Shown piece by piece: positions 1 to 6,100 of a stretch of DNA of 8,089 nt. Under the pieces are notes generated by a model. That model did not search any database. It saw nothing but the letters and a program-made list of their open reading frames with translations, and was not told the DNA's origin. Source of the DNA: Kordiimonadaceae bacterium (lineage in GTDB: Bacteria > Pseudomonadota > Alphaproteobacteria > Sphingomonadales > Kordiimonadaceae); contig JAESTR010000149.1 in assembly GCA_016763495.1 (NCBI GenBank), positions 1 through 8,089 on the forward strand, given 5' to 3'. Numbering within the stretch: position 1 is the first letter of the stretch; each line of letters begins with the position of its first letter. Made by a program: the position numbers and the translations under genes.

Positions 1-458
1 AAGCCTTCTTCCATTGTCCATAAGGCATCTTTTTCACGGGTGCAGCGCACGATGGTGATTTTCCTCGGGTCTATGCCGTGAGCGAGCAAGCCGGGGCCAT
101 ACAGCATGCCGTATTCGCGGATCATGCTGTTGCTGGTCACCCAGAGAAGGGGTTTTTCTGTGTGCGGTAGAACCCCGAGAATGAAGCTCATGGCTGCGGT
201 ATAATCAGCAGGGCGCGCTGCCCATATTTCATGGCTATGGCCTGCGGGCAGGCTCGGGCCTGTATGATGTGCTAGGTTTTGCTGTGCTGCCTCTGGTTCA
301 TCCAGTTCAGTAATGGCGGAACGCTCAATTTTCTGAATAGCTTGCTTTAAAACATGCAATTTCTCATGCGTGCTGGATTTTCCAGCGTGTTCACTGGTGG
401 TCGCAGGGGCATTTATGCTGTTGGTTAGCCCATTATCATTATAGGCCAGTTGCTGCAC
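1..458 (-). CDS. imuA: ImuA-like SOS mutagenesis protein (5' part; C-terminus outside window)
   Basis: This open frame was read by hand: 152 complete codons from a GTG at 458 to the left edge. ImuA is a RecA-like partner of ImuB and DnaE2 in the damage-induced translesion mutasome of many bacteria. Residues about 66-152 carry the ImuA pattern: LPAGHSHEIWAARPADYTAA, then PLLWVTSNSMIREYGMLYGP, then GLLAHGIDPRKITIVRC and DALWTMEEGL. The first 65 residues are polar and less conserved. GTG is chosen because AAGGA lies 6 nt upstream, an in-frame TGA lies a short way upstream, and no ATG in this frame precedes the conserved region. The nearby ATG at 471-473 is in another frame and soon stops. A LexA box 36 nt upstream supports both the identity and SOS control. 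imuB and dnaE2 would be expected beyond the left edge. About 90 C-terminal residues are missing, judging from usual family length. Confidence 0.85.
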   Translation of the reverse strand, partial: MQQLAYNDNGLTNSINAPATTSEHAGKSSTHEKLHVLKQAIQKIERSAITELDEPEAAQQNLAHHTGPSLPAGHSHEIWAARPADYTAAMSFILGVLPHTEKPLLWVTSNSMIREYGMLYGPGLLAHGIDPRKITIVRCTREKDALWTMEEG

Positions 459-469
459 GGCCGTTCCTT
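459..469 (-). promoter_or_regulatory. Ribosome binding site fixing the imuA GTG start
   Basis: AAGGA (469 to 465 on the minus strand) followed by a 6-nt spacer ACGGCC directly precedes the GTG at 458. It decides the start, since no ATG is available in frame. Confidence 0.6.
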
Positions 470-494
470 CATGTCGAGACTCAATATGTAATTT

Positions 495-509
495 GTTCCC
501 TATTTGTTC
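495..509 (-). promoter_or_regulatory. LexA (SOS) box, GTTC-N7-GTTC direct-repeat type
   Basis: The plus strand reads GTTC CCTATTT GTTC, that is GAAC-N7-GAAC in the imuA direction. This is the known alphaproteobacterial LexA operator, distinct from the palindromic E. coli box. It lies 36 nt upstream of the imuA start. A possible -35 TTGACT is at 532-527 on the minus strand; with a 17-nt spacer the -10 hexamer would be GAACAA, inside the box, so bound LexA would block the promoter. The box match is seen directly; the promoter placement is inferred. Confidence 0.8.
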
Positions 510-994
510 TCATTTTTAAAAGGCAGAGTCAAGGTGCTTCTGTCGGGGGCAGGAAGGTGGTGGAGCCTGTTAAGTTAGTAACACTTTGAAGGCTATTTGT
601 TTTTACCGTTTGAAGAAATAATTCAGGACATCATCAAGCAGAGGCTGCTAATTGCTCCAGTTATGGCCATGAGGCACAAAAGCTCATAGCCTTTTTCCTT
701 AGTGTGCGTTTGAAACATCTAGCTGGACTGGCATTGTCATTGACAGAACCGAAGCATGAAAAATATTTTTATGAGGCGATTACGGCCTTCTCTGTAAGTT
801 TTATGTGGCTTTGGTAGGGGTATAGCAGACGACTGAAGTATAAAATTTCACAGTTGGTAAGAAACTTTGTGCGCAATCTTACAATTGCCGACACATTTCT
901 CTCTATATTTGACCGTCTGCATTTCGTCTGTTAGCGGAGATATCGACAATCATCTAGGCAGCCAATGTTACCTTCCATTTGTCGCTATACGCGG
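510..994. other. Intergenic region without a recognised gene
   Basis: About 485 nt lie between the imuA promoter and the end of the cytochrome-rhodanese gene. Both flanking genes are on the minus strand. Reading frames here are short. The longest plus-strand frame I followed by hand, 614-817 (67 codons, no usable start), resembles no family I know. One weak terminator-like hairpin lies at 665-696. The imuA promoter must be at the left end; otherwise I see nothing supportable. Confidence 0.5.
665..696 (+). terminator. Weak intrinsic-terminator-like hairpin
   Basis: GGC-C-ATGAG pairs with CTCAT-A-GCC (one C/A mismatch, 9-nt loop) and is followed directly by TTTTT on the plus strand. No plus-strand gene is visible upstream, so it either ends an unseen small transcript or is chance. 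Confidence 0.3.
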
Positions 995-1013
995 GCGGCT
1001 CCCGAAGAGCCGC
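995..1013 (-). terminator. Hairpin directly after the cytochrome-rhodanese stop codon
   Basis: GCGGCTC and GAGCCGC form a perfect 7-bp GC-rich stem around a 5-nt loop that reads TTCGG on the minus strand. It starts at the last base of the TAG stop (1013-1015). No T-tract follows on the minus strand, so it may be a 3' end-stabilising or Rho-assisted structure rather than a classical intrinsic terminator. Confidence 0.45.
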
Positions 1014-2100
1014 TATTCTGACTTGCCGTTGATTACCGGATACCCCATGTTCATCCAGCCGAAAATACCTTCATACAAAGTTGCCGTGCGCGTGAAACCG
1101 CGTTTTCGTAGGTTCCGAACAACATCATCAGCAGCAGCGCGCGGGCAGGAACAATAGGCAATAATCTGGACGTCCTTCGGCAGATCGCCCACAATCGCAT
1201 CAAAGTCGCTGTAATAAGGTATCGGCACCGCACCTTCGATATGCACTCGCTGCCACACAGATGTTACGCGTGTATCCAACAAAACCATGCGCTTCTTTTC
1301 CTGTAGCGCCTGCAGGAGATCCTGCGCAGATACATAACGGCCATCTTGCAACTCAAAATCCGGATCAACGCCGCCTTTGTTGATCACATATTGATCGGGT
1401 GTAGGCACGTCCTTCAACACCACCCTGGACTGCTTCCAGCCACTGGCCCTGCTCCTGAGGAAAGCAGTGAGATTATCAATGTCTACTGACGAGAGCTTGT
1501 TCTTCCACGGGAGCATCGGCGTATCGTCTCGGCCCTCGCGGATCGCGTAACGGATAAATTCGTCTGAGTTATGGGAAAGTGCTGATGGGTTACCAAGAGC
1601 GGGTGCGTTCACGCCTTCCCCATTCATCCCGTGGCATTCTGTGCAGTTCTTTTGTAAAGCTCTGCGCCGCGAACAGCATCGCCTTTCACCAATTCCTTGG
1701 TGATGCGCACACGGTCTACATCTGCCTGCCAGAAAAGCCAATATGTCAGGTTCCAAGTCTCGTCGAGCGTGAGCGGACCGCCAACTTCATCTAAATAGCC
1801 GCCCATGGCAGTGCCATCACGGCCATACTGTATCGGGCGTAACACCTCGTGCGGTACGCCAGACCGGAACAAGCTTTTGCTCCTCAAGGAAGGTGCATGA
1901 TCATTCACATAGCCTTGCCTGTCAGCACCGTGGCACAAGGAGCAATATCGCTGGTAATTGGCTTCGGCCACACGGGATTGCTCCGCGGTTAATGTGCGCG
2001 GCGATCTGATAATTCCATATTCATATTCTTCTGCGATAGCGTTTGGCGCCGCTGTTAACGCAAGGCCAACAAAAAGGCTGACAATACTAAATTTACCCAC
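1013..2100 (-). pseudogene. Secreted diheme cytochrome c-rhodanese fusion, split by a 1-nt frameshift
   Basis: Two overlapping minus-strand frames (2100-1624 and 1756-1013) form one protein of about 362 residues once a single base is restored in the A4 run at 1653-1650. The GTG start at 2100 has AGAAGG 8 nt upstream. The N-terminus is a signal peptide with likely cleavage after AIA at residue 23, so it acts in the periplasm. Domain 1 has heme motif CSLCH (residues 53-57) and a possible Met ligand M99. Domain 2, entered after the shift, has CTECH and a Met in a DDTPMLPW motif. The C-terminal 120 or so residues are a rhodanese domain, with LLDTR, then YCSCPR carrying the presumed catalytic Cys, then LYEGIFGWMNMGYPV. 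The loop is not the usual CxxGxR. A role in periplasmic sulfur or electron transfer is an inference. Without correction, only a secreted monoheme cytochrome of 158 residues would be made, and the 3' part would have no signal peptide. Confidence 0.8.
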
Positions 2101-2162
2101 GAAATATACCTTCTGTATTTACCGGGCCGTCACCCTAAAGAACACCCACGCATTAGAATGCT

Positions 2163-2178
2163 ATCATATAATTATGAT
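2163..2178 (-). promoter_or_regulatory. AT-rich inverted repeat, possible operator or -10 region of the cytochrome gene
   Basis: ATCATA and TATGAT arms are separated by 4 nt, starting 63 nt upstream of the GTG at 2100. Read on the minus strand the right arm, TATGAT, is a good -10 hexamer, but no convincing -35 sits 16-18 nt before it. The symmetry is seen; the function is a guess. Confidence 0.3.
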
Positions 2179-2373
2179 CTAACGCACCTTAGCACACCTA
2201 ACGGTAAAGGCTATGCATTCGAATGACTTTCTAAACGTAAGTCTATGTTGGGAAGGAAAAAATACCGTTGTTATGGTGGAGAAGGTTAAGCTATATCTCT
2301 AAATGAAGAAGGTTATCCCACATATAAGAATGCTTCCTGTTGGTGCAATAATCAGGATGGAGGTGTGACAAGG

Positions 2374-2403
2374 AATGATGGGCCATAAGATGGCCTCTTC
2401 ATT
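2374..2403. repeat. Hairpin-forming inverted repeat
   Basis: AATGA (2374-2378) pairs with TCATT (2399-2403). Inside, past a small 1x2 internal loop, GGGCCAT pairs with ATGGCCT (one G/T wobble) around the loop AAG. About 12 base pairs in total. No T-tract follows on either strand. Confidence 0.35.
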
Positions 2404-2505
2404 GCTGGTAAGCATATTTGTGCCGGTCTCGCGCGGCCGAATATAGCGACGATAGGGTTTATGAGGCCTTTTTCAGGCTGTCGGTTGAGCACGTGAGGTA
2501 TGCGC

Positions 2506-2581
2506 CCTCTGCCGATATAGGCTTGGCCCTATGTTATATGTAGAGTGGGTAGATTGCGGGCACTTCCATAACCGGCAGAGG
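2506..2581. repeat. Nested inverted repeats, possible branched structured RNA
   Basis: CCTCTGCCG (2506-2514) is the exact reverse complement of CGGCAGAGG (2573-2581). Between them ATAGG (2517-2521) pairs with CCTAT (2528-2532) around a 6-nt loop, and GTTAT (2533-2537) pairs with ATAAC (2568-2572), the latter directly abutting the outer stem. Inside that, GAGTG (2543-2547) pairs with CACTT (2561-2565). The layout is a three-way junction. The strand is undetermined. Confidence 0.3.
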
Positions 2582-2593
2582 AGAATGCTATTT

Positions 2594-2627
2594 ATTAGTG
2601 GCGAAGCTCAGGGGCCCCACCACTAAT
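2594..2627 (-). terminator. Terminator-like hairpin after the first serine hydrolase
   Basis: On the minus strand a 14-bp stem begins ATTAGTGG and closes CCACTAAT around a 6-nt loop, starting 7 nt after the TAA stop at 2635. The three inner non-Watson-Crick pairs are G/U wobbles only in minus-strand RNA; the plus strand would have A/C mismatches, so the structure is strand-specific and suits the upstream gene. The downstream tract AAATAG is not T-rich, so termination efficiency is uncertain. Confidence 0.55.
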
Positions 2628-2634
2628 GCAGAGT

Positions 2635-4092
2635 TTAATAGACTTCGTCGAAACGCAGGTTCTCAACTAAGCCGTTTGCGTTCATATCCACATCGATGAG
2701 CAGATAATTTGACTTATAGGTCCGCAGGTTCAGGTCTTCATTCACATGCACAAGGACGAACTTCTCAGTGTCGCCGGCTTCAGCGCTATCAGTGATGGCG
2801 CGTTGCTGGGTCTTGCCGCCAAGGCGTGACGCGGCAGTCTTGGTGTAGCCATTGCCGAGTCTGTTACCAGAAAGATAGGCGGCAACCAGCGCTTGGTGTT
2901 TTTTGGTTAGGCCATACAGGTTATCGTCAACAGCCGCATAAGAGGTATAGTTGCTGTCAAAAAGGCCCAATATAGTTTTTGAGAAACGCCCGGCATCGCC
3001 GCCAGCCAAATTCAATAATACGACGACGGAAAGGTCTTTTTCAGGAGCCCGTAAATAGTAAGTGCTGAAGCCCTGCCAAGCGCCAGAGTGCTTAACGATT
3101 TCATGGCCGCGAACATTGGTTAGCGCCCAGCCGTAACCATAACCAGAAGGCTGTGAAGTGCCGTCGCTGTAGGGGCGGCGTTTTAATATCTCTTGCACAG
3201 TTTCGCGGGACAGGATTTTATTGTCGTAGAATAGCTCTTTATTCCACTCAGCCATATCGAGCACGCTGAACAACAAGCTACCATCTGCGGTACGGCTTAG
3301 GCTGTGAGACACAAATTCGTCCCGTATAAGACCGTCCCCCTTTGGGCGATAGCCTTGGGAGCGGTTCGGGATGATTTGGTCAATATCATTCACCTGAGCG
3401 GTTTTCATGCCGATAGGACCAAAAACACGGTCTTGCAAAAAGTCACCATAAAATTGGCCTGACACTTTTCTTATGACGGCACCCAGCAGGATATAGGCAG
3501 TGTTGCTGTAGCTATATTGTGTGCCCGGTGTGAATTCTAAAGGTTTGGTCTGCAAAGCTGCGATGAAATCATCGTCAGAAAACTCCGCCCGCAAGGCAAG
3601 GTCTTCTTCCTCTTCTGGGATATCACCCTCATAATCAGGCATGCCTGATCGGTGCATCATCATTTGCTGAGGAGTAATATCAGCCCATGTTTTAGGGCCA
3701 GAAGGCAAATGCTTGAGGATATTATCCTGAAGAGAAAGCTTGCCGTCTTTTTCGAGCAGTAAAATGGCAGCGGATGTAAACATTTTACCAACGGAAGCTG
3801 ATTGAAAAATCACTTCTGGTTTGGTAGTCACTCTATGCTCAAGGTTTGAATAGCCATAGCCTTTGGCAAAGATCATTTTATCTTTGTGCATAATGCTGAT
3901 GGCAGCGCCCGGCACATGGTTTTCTTTCATTATCCGTTCAAAAACTGCGTCAATCTCAGCTTCTGATGGCTGGGCCGCTTGGGCCGTGCTAGCTGCATAG
4001 GGTACGCAGAACAAAGCTGCCCCTAGGGTAATGATGCACATTCGGGTTGATACTGCGGTAAATGAGGACTTTAGGTGAGAAAAAGTGAGCAA
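2635..4092 (-). CDS. Secreted serine hydrolase, beta-lactamase/PBP fold (paralog 1)
   Basis: This 485-residue protein belongs to the class C beta-lactamase-related serine hydrolases (PBP4*/esterase-like group). Active-site motifs: S100-V-G-K103 (SxxK), Y195-S-N197 (YxN) and H335-S-G337 (the KTG equivalent). Family signatures around HRSGMPDY and PSGYGYGWA are also present. A signal peptide occupies roughly residues 1-39 (hydrophobic stretch about 18-34, cleavage near AQA), placing it in the periplasm or outside the cell. After the catalytic core (to about 380) comes a 100-residue C-terminal region I do not recognise. The TTG start at 4092 is chosen for GGGAGG with a 5-nt spacer; the paralog starts the same way. 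Compared with paralog 2 it has a short acidic insertion (PEEEED, 159-164). Substrate unknown: cell-wall peptides, D-amino-acid peptides or esters are possible, and nothing shows antibiotic resistance. Confidence 0.88.
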   Translation of the reverse strand: MLTFSHLKSSFTAVSTRMCIITLGAALFCVPYAASTAQAAQPSEAEIDAVFERIMKENHVPGAAISIMHKDKMIFAKGYGYSNLEHRVTTKPEVIFQSASVGKMFTSAAILLLEKDGKLSLQDNILKHLPSGPKTWADITPQQMMMHRSGMPDYEGDIPEEEEDLALRAEFSDDDFIAALQTKPLEFTPGTQYSYSNTAYILLGAVIRKVSGQFYGDFLQDRVFGPIGMKTAQVNDIDQIIPNRSQGYRPKGDGLIRDEFVSHSLSRTADGSLLFSVLDMAEWNKELFYDNKILSRETVQEILKRRPYSDGTSQPSGYGYGWALTNVRGHEIVKHSGAWQGFSTYYLRAPEKDLSVVVLLNLAGGDAGRFSKTILGLFDSNYTSYAAVDDNLYGLTKKHQALVAAYLSGNRLGNGYTKTAASRLGGKTQQRAITDSAEAGDTEKFVLVHVNEDLNLRTYKSNYLLIDVDMNANGLVENLRFDEVY

Positions 4093-4103
4093 AATAACCT
4101 CCC
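4093..4103 (-). promoter_or_regulatory. Ribosome binding site fixing a TTG start (paralog 1)
   Basis: GGGAGG (4103 to 4098 on the minus strand), a 5-nt spacer TTATT and then TTG. The same motif, spacing and TTG-CTC start are found in paralog 2. Confidence 0.65.
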
Positions 4104-4262
4104 TGTCGTTTGCTTATTAAGGCAAATATAGCCTAAAGGCCGCGCGGGTAATTGTTCTTTATTCTGCTCAATCTGTTAAATTTTTCTGAATTTACCCGGA
4201 TTTATATGCTTTTCCGTTTCGCGATTTAAGCCGGTATGGCATCAGATGGGCGGGGGCTTACG

Positions 4263-4288
4263 AAAAGGCGAAGCCAATTGGCTCCGCC
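4263..4288 (-). terminator. Intrinsic terminator after serine hydrolase paralog 2
   Basis: On the minus strand GGCGGAGCC and GGCTTCGCC form a 9-bp stem (one G/U wobble) around the loop AATT, followed by TTTTCG, 27 nt after the TGA stop at 4316. It separates the two tandem paralogs, suggesting that paralog 1 has its own promoter in the 170 nt between this site and its start. Confidence 0.75.
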
Positions 4289-4315
4289 CCAAGATTGGAG
4301 TTAATGGTTTGCCGA

Positions 4316-5770
4316 TCAATAACGGCCTTGCAATTCCAAGCTGTCAATTAGACCATTTTTGTCAGTGCTGATATGCGCAATGACCCGACCAGCTTTGTAG
4401 CTGCGACTGCTGTTTTTGCTATTCACTGCAACAAGCTCAAACTTTTCTTGGCTTACGGCAGGTTTAAAGTCGGTGATGGCCCGTTTCTGGTTGATACCGT
4501 TTAGGGCTTTCGCTGCTTTTTTGCTAAAGGCTTTGCCAAGCGCATCACCTGCCAAATAAGCGGTTACTGCTTTCTGATGCGCTGAAGTTAGCTCTGGTTT
4601 GCTGTCTTTAATAGGGAGATAAGATGCGAGTGCGCTGTCGAGCGTGCCAAGGATTTTCTTGGAAATTGTACCGCTATTGGCGCCTTCCAAATTAGCTAAC
4701 ACCACAACAGACAGGTCCTTTGCCGGGATGTGAATATAGTACGTACTGAAACCCTGCCAGCCGCCGGAATGCGAATAAACTTTATGGCCGCGAACTTCGC
4801 TAATACCCCAGCCATAACCATAGCCAGATTTTTGCGCTGTGGCGTCACTGAAAGGGCGGCGTTTCCACATCTCACTGGCTGTTTTAGCCGGTAGAACGCT
4901 GTTGGCGTAAAATAGCGCATTATCCCACGCTGCCATGTCCAAAACATTGAACAGTAAACTACCATCGGCTGTTTGGCTTAGTGTTGGTGAAACATAATAA
5001 TCCCGCAGCAGTTTTTCATCGCGGATGATGTAGCCTTGTGAGCGGTGAGGGATGATTTGGTGAATGTCATTCACTTGGCTGTTTTTCATGCCTGCGGGAC
5101 CAAATACACGCGTATTCAGCATATCACCATAAGGCTTGCCTGTGAGTTTTTCTACTAGAATTCCAAGCATTGCATAGGCCGCATTGCTATAGCTAAATTG
5201 CGTGTTAGGGGCGAAGATAAGAGGCATTGTATAGATGTGAGACATCAATTCATCGTGGTTAAAATCTTTCCGAAGGCCAGCCTCACCAAAGAAGTCTTCG
5301 GCAAAATCAGGGATGCCGGAGCGGTGCATCATAAGGTTACGAATGGTGATGTTTTCCCATGTTTTTGGGCCATTAGGGAAGTGTTTCAGGATTTTGTCAT
5401 CAAGGGAAAGTTTGCCGTCCTGTTCCAGTAACAAAATCAAAGAAGATGTGAACATTTTCCCAACTGAGGCTGACTGAAACAGCGTCTTGGGCATAATTTT
5501 CACTTTATGCTCAAGGTTGGCATAGCCATAGCCTTTGGCAAAGATCATTTTCCCTTTATGCATCACGCTGATAGCAACGCCGGGGATGCGCTTTTCTTCC
5601 ATGCTTTTGCTAACAAGTGCATCAATGGCGGCTTGGTTCACCTCATACGATGCGGCAGCCGGTGTACTCACAAGTGGTACAGCTAGAAATATAGTCAATC
5701 CCACCGAAGCAGTGATTTTTGATGTATTGTGTTTAACGTGCCGTGAAATTTTTTGGATTTTATTGAGCAA
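4316..5770 (-). CDS. Secreted serine hydrolase, beta-lactamase/PBP fold (paralog 2)
   Basis: This 484-residue protein is a tandem paralog of the gene at 2635-4092, alignable end to end with more than half of core positions identical by eye. Catalytic motifs: S102-V-G-K105, Y194-S-N196 and H334-S-G336, all intact. The signal peptide has a basic N-terminus, a hydrophobic stretch at about 22-34 and likely cleavage after TPAAA at residue 40. The catalytic domain runs to about 380 and is followed by the same unrecognised C-terminal region as in paralog 1, ending LELQGRY. The TTG start at 5770 is set by GGGAGG with a 5-nt spacer. Its own terminator follows, and a regulatory-looking region lies upstream, so it is probably transcribed separately. 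Substrate unknown. The family includes D-aminopeptidases, carboxypeptidases and esterases, so a general serine hydrolase name is safest. Confidence 0.88.
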   Translation of the reverse strand: MLNKIQKISRHVKHNTSKITASVGLTIFLAVPLVSTPAAASYEVNQAAIDALVSKSMEEKRIPGVAISVMHKGKMIFAKGYGYANLEHKVKIMPKTLFQSASVGKMFTSSLILLLEQDGKLSLDDKILKHFPNGPKTWENITIRNLMMHRSGIPDFAEDFFGEAGLRKDFNHDELMSHIYTMPLIFAPNTQFSYSNAAYAMLGILVEKLTGKPYGDMLNTRVFGPAGMKNSQVNDIHQIIPHRSQGYIIRDEKLLRDYYVSPTLSQTADGSLLFNVLDMAAWDNALFYANSVLPAKTASEMWKRRPFSDATAQKSGYGYGWGISEVRGHKVYSHSGGWQGFSTYYIHIPAKDLSVVVLANLEGANSGTISKKILGTLDSALASYLPIKDSKPELTSAHQKAVTAYLAGDALGKAFSKKAAKALNGINQKRAITDFKPAVSQEKFELVAVNSKNSSRSYKAGRVIAHISTDKNGLIDSLELQGRY

Positions 5771-5781
5771 AATGCCCTCCC
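5771..5781 (-). promoter_or_regulatory. Ribosome binding site fixing a TTG start (paralog 2)
   Basis: GGGAGG (5781 to 5776 on the minus strand), a 5-nt spacer GCATT and then TTG. No ATG or GTG in frame lies before the signal peptide. Confidence 0.65.
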
Positions 5782-5824
5782 TTGGATTTTTACTAACCTT
5801 ATGTTTGTCTATTTGAGCTGAAAC

Positions 5825-5856
5825 TTGGCTGAATCGAAATTTGGCTGAACTGAAGC
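5825..5856 (-). repeat. Imperfect 16-nt tandem repeat upstream of paralog 2
   Basis: On the minus strand TTCAGCCAAATTTCGA is followed at once by TTCAGCCAAGTTTCAG, matching at 13 of 16 positions. It lies in the presumed 5' untranslated region, about 55-85 nt upstream of the TTG start at 5770. Function unknown. Confidence 0.4.
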
Positions 5857-5876
5857 CATAATATCTACCCTTTGGG

Positions 5877-5917
5877 AGTATACCTTAAGGAATGCGCCTA
5901 AATTACTGTTTAGGCGC
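5877..5917 (-). promoter_or_regulatory. Possible promoter with overlapping operator for paralog 2
   Basis: TATACT (5882 to 5877) matches the -10 consensus at five of six positions. Just upstream, where a -35 would lie, is a perfect inverted repeat: arms GCGCCTAAA (5894-5902) and TTTAGGCGC (5909-5917) around 6 nt. No clear -35 hexamer is visible, as in promoters that rely on an activator. The same repeat could instead form an RNA hairpin if transcription starts further upstream. Confidence 0.35.
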
Positions 5918-5929
5918 TGGTTTCTAGTG

Positions 5930-5945
5930 AAAAATCGCGATTTTT
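5930..5945. promoter_or_regulatory. Perfect 16-bp palindrome AAAAATCGCGATTTTT
   Basis: The sequence is fully self-complementary and centred on TCGCGA, near the middle of the divergent intergenic region. Its form suits a homodimeric regulator site; no regulator is identified. Confidence 0.35.
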
Positions 5946-6100
5946 TAAATCTGGCGCGAAAATTTGATGAGGGGGAATGCCTGCGCTTTCCAAATGCCTT
6001 CATTGGAAACGAATTTGGGATTTATATGAAAGGCCTGTTGCAATAGCTGTCAGAGTGTTTGTACATAAGGCTGACTTTAACACCCTGAAAGAGCCAAGCC

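Larger units (their letters stand above)
2101..2593. other. Intergenic region with several inverted repeats, no recognised gene
   Basis: This stretch lies between the start of the cytochrome gene and the end of the first serine hydrolase. All frames are short. It contains an ATCATA/TATGAT inverted repeat (2163-2178), a long hairpin at 2374-2403 and a nested set of inverted repeats at 2506-2581. The left end must hold the cytochrome promoter. No known structured RNA (tRNA, tmRNA, RNase P, SRP) was recognised. Confidence 0.5.
5782..6100. other. Divergent intergenic region with palindromes
   Basis: This region separates serine hydrolase paralog 2 (minus) from the RAM-domain gene (plus) and must carry both promoters. 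It holds a 16-nt tandem repeat (5825-5856), a TATACT -10-like hexamer on the minus strand (5882-5877), a 9-bp-arm inverted repeat (5894-5917) and a 16-bp palindrome (5930-5945). No gene is supported; a 64-codon minus-strand frame at 5809-6003 has no ribosome binding site and no family resemblance. Confidence 0.5.

Noticed and set aside
614..817. 67-codon plus-strand frame with a plausible composition (…KLIAFFLSVRLKHLAGLALS…)
   Set aside because: There is no start codon near its beginning, no ribosome binding site and no recognisable family. It could be a remnant but chance explains it.
867..1157. 96-codon plus-strand open frame
   Set aside because: It has no ribosome binding site and no family resemblance, and its second half is antisense to the conserved rhodanese domain.
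1650..1653. Programmed -1 frameshift signal
   Set aside because: The heptamer around CAAAAGA does not follow X-XXY-YYZ, and I saw no obvious downstream pseudoknot. An indel or assembly error is simpler.
2380..2490. Possible flavoprotein remnant (plus-strand DGLFIAGKHICAGLARPNIA)
   Set aside because: It is a short frame bounded by stops, with no second motif to support it. The likeness is too weak to call.
2506..2581. tRNA-like cloverleaf (76 nt between outer arms)
   Set aside because: There is no GTTC-type T-loop, no proper anticodon stem and no conserved D-loop bases on either strand.
4696..4965. 89-codon minus-strand frame within serine hydrolase paralog 2
   Set aside because: It is a shadow in another frame of a gene with intact catalytic motifs.
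5809..6003. 64-codon minus-strand frame in the intergenic region
   Set aside because: It has no Shine-Dalgarno before its ATG, a basic low-information sequence, and overlaps the palindromes and probable promoter.
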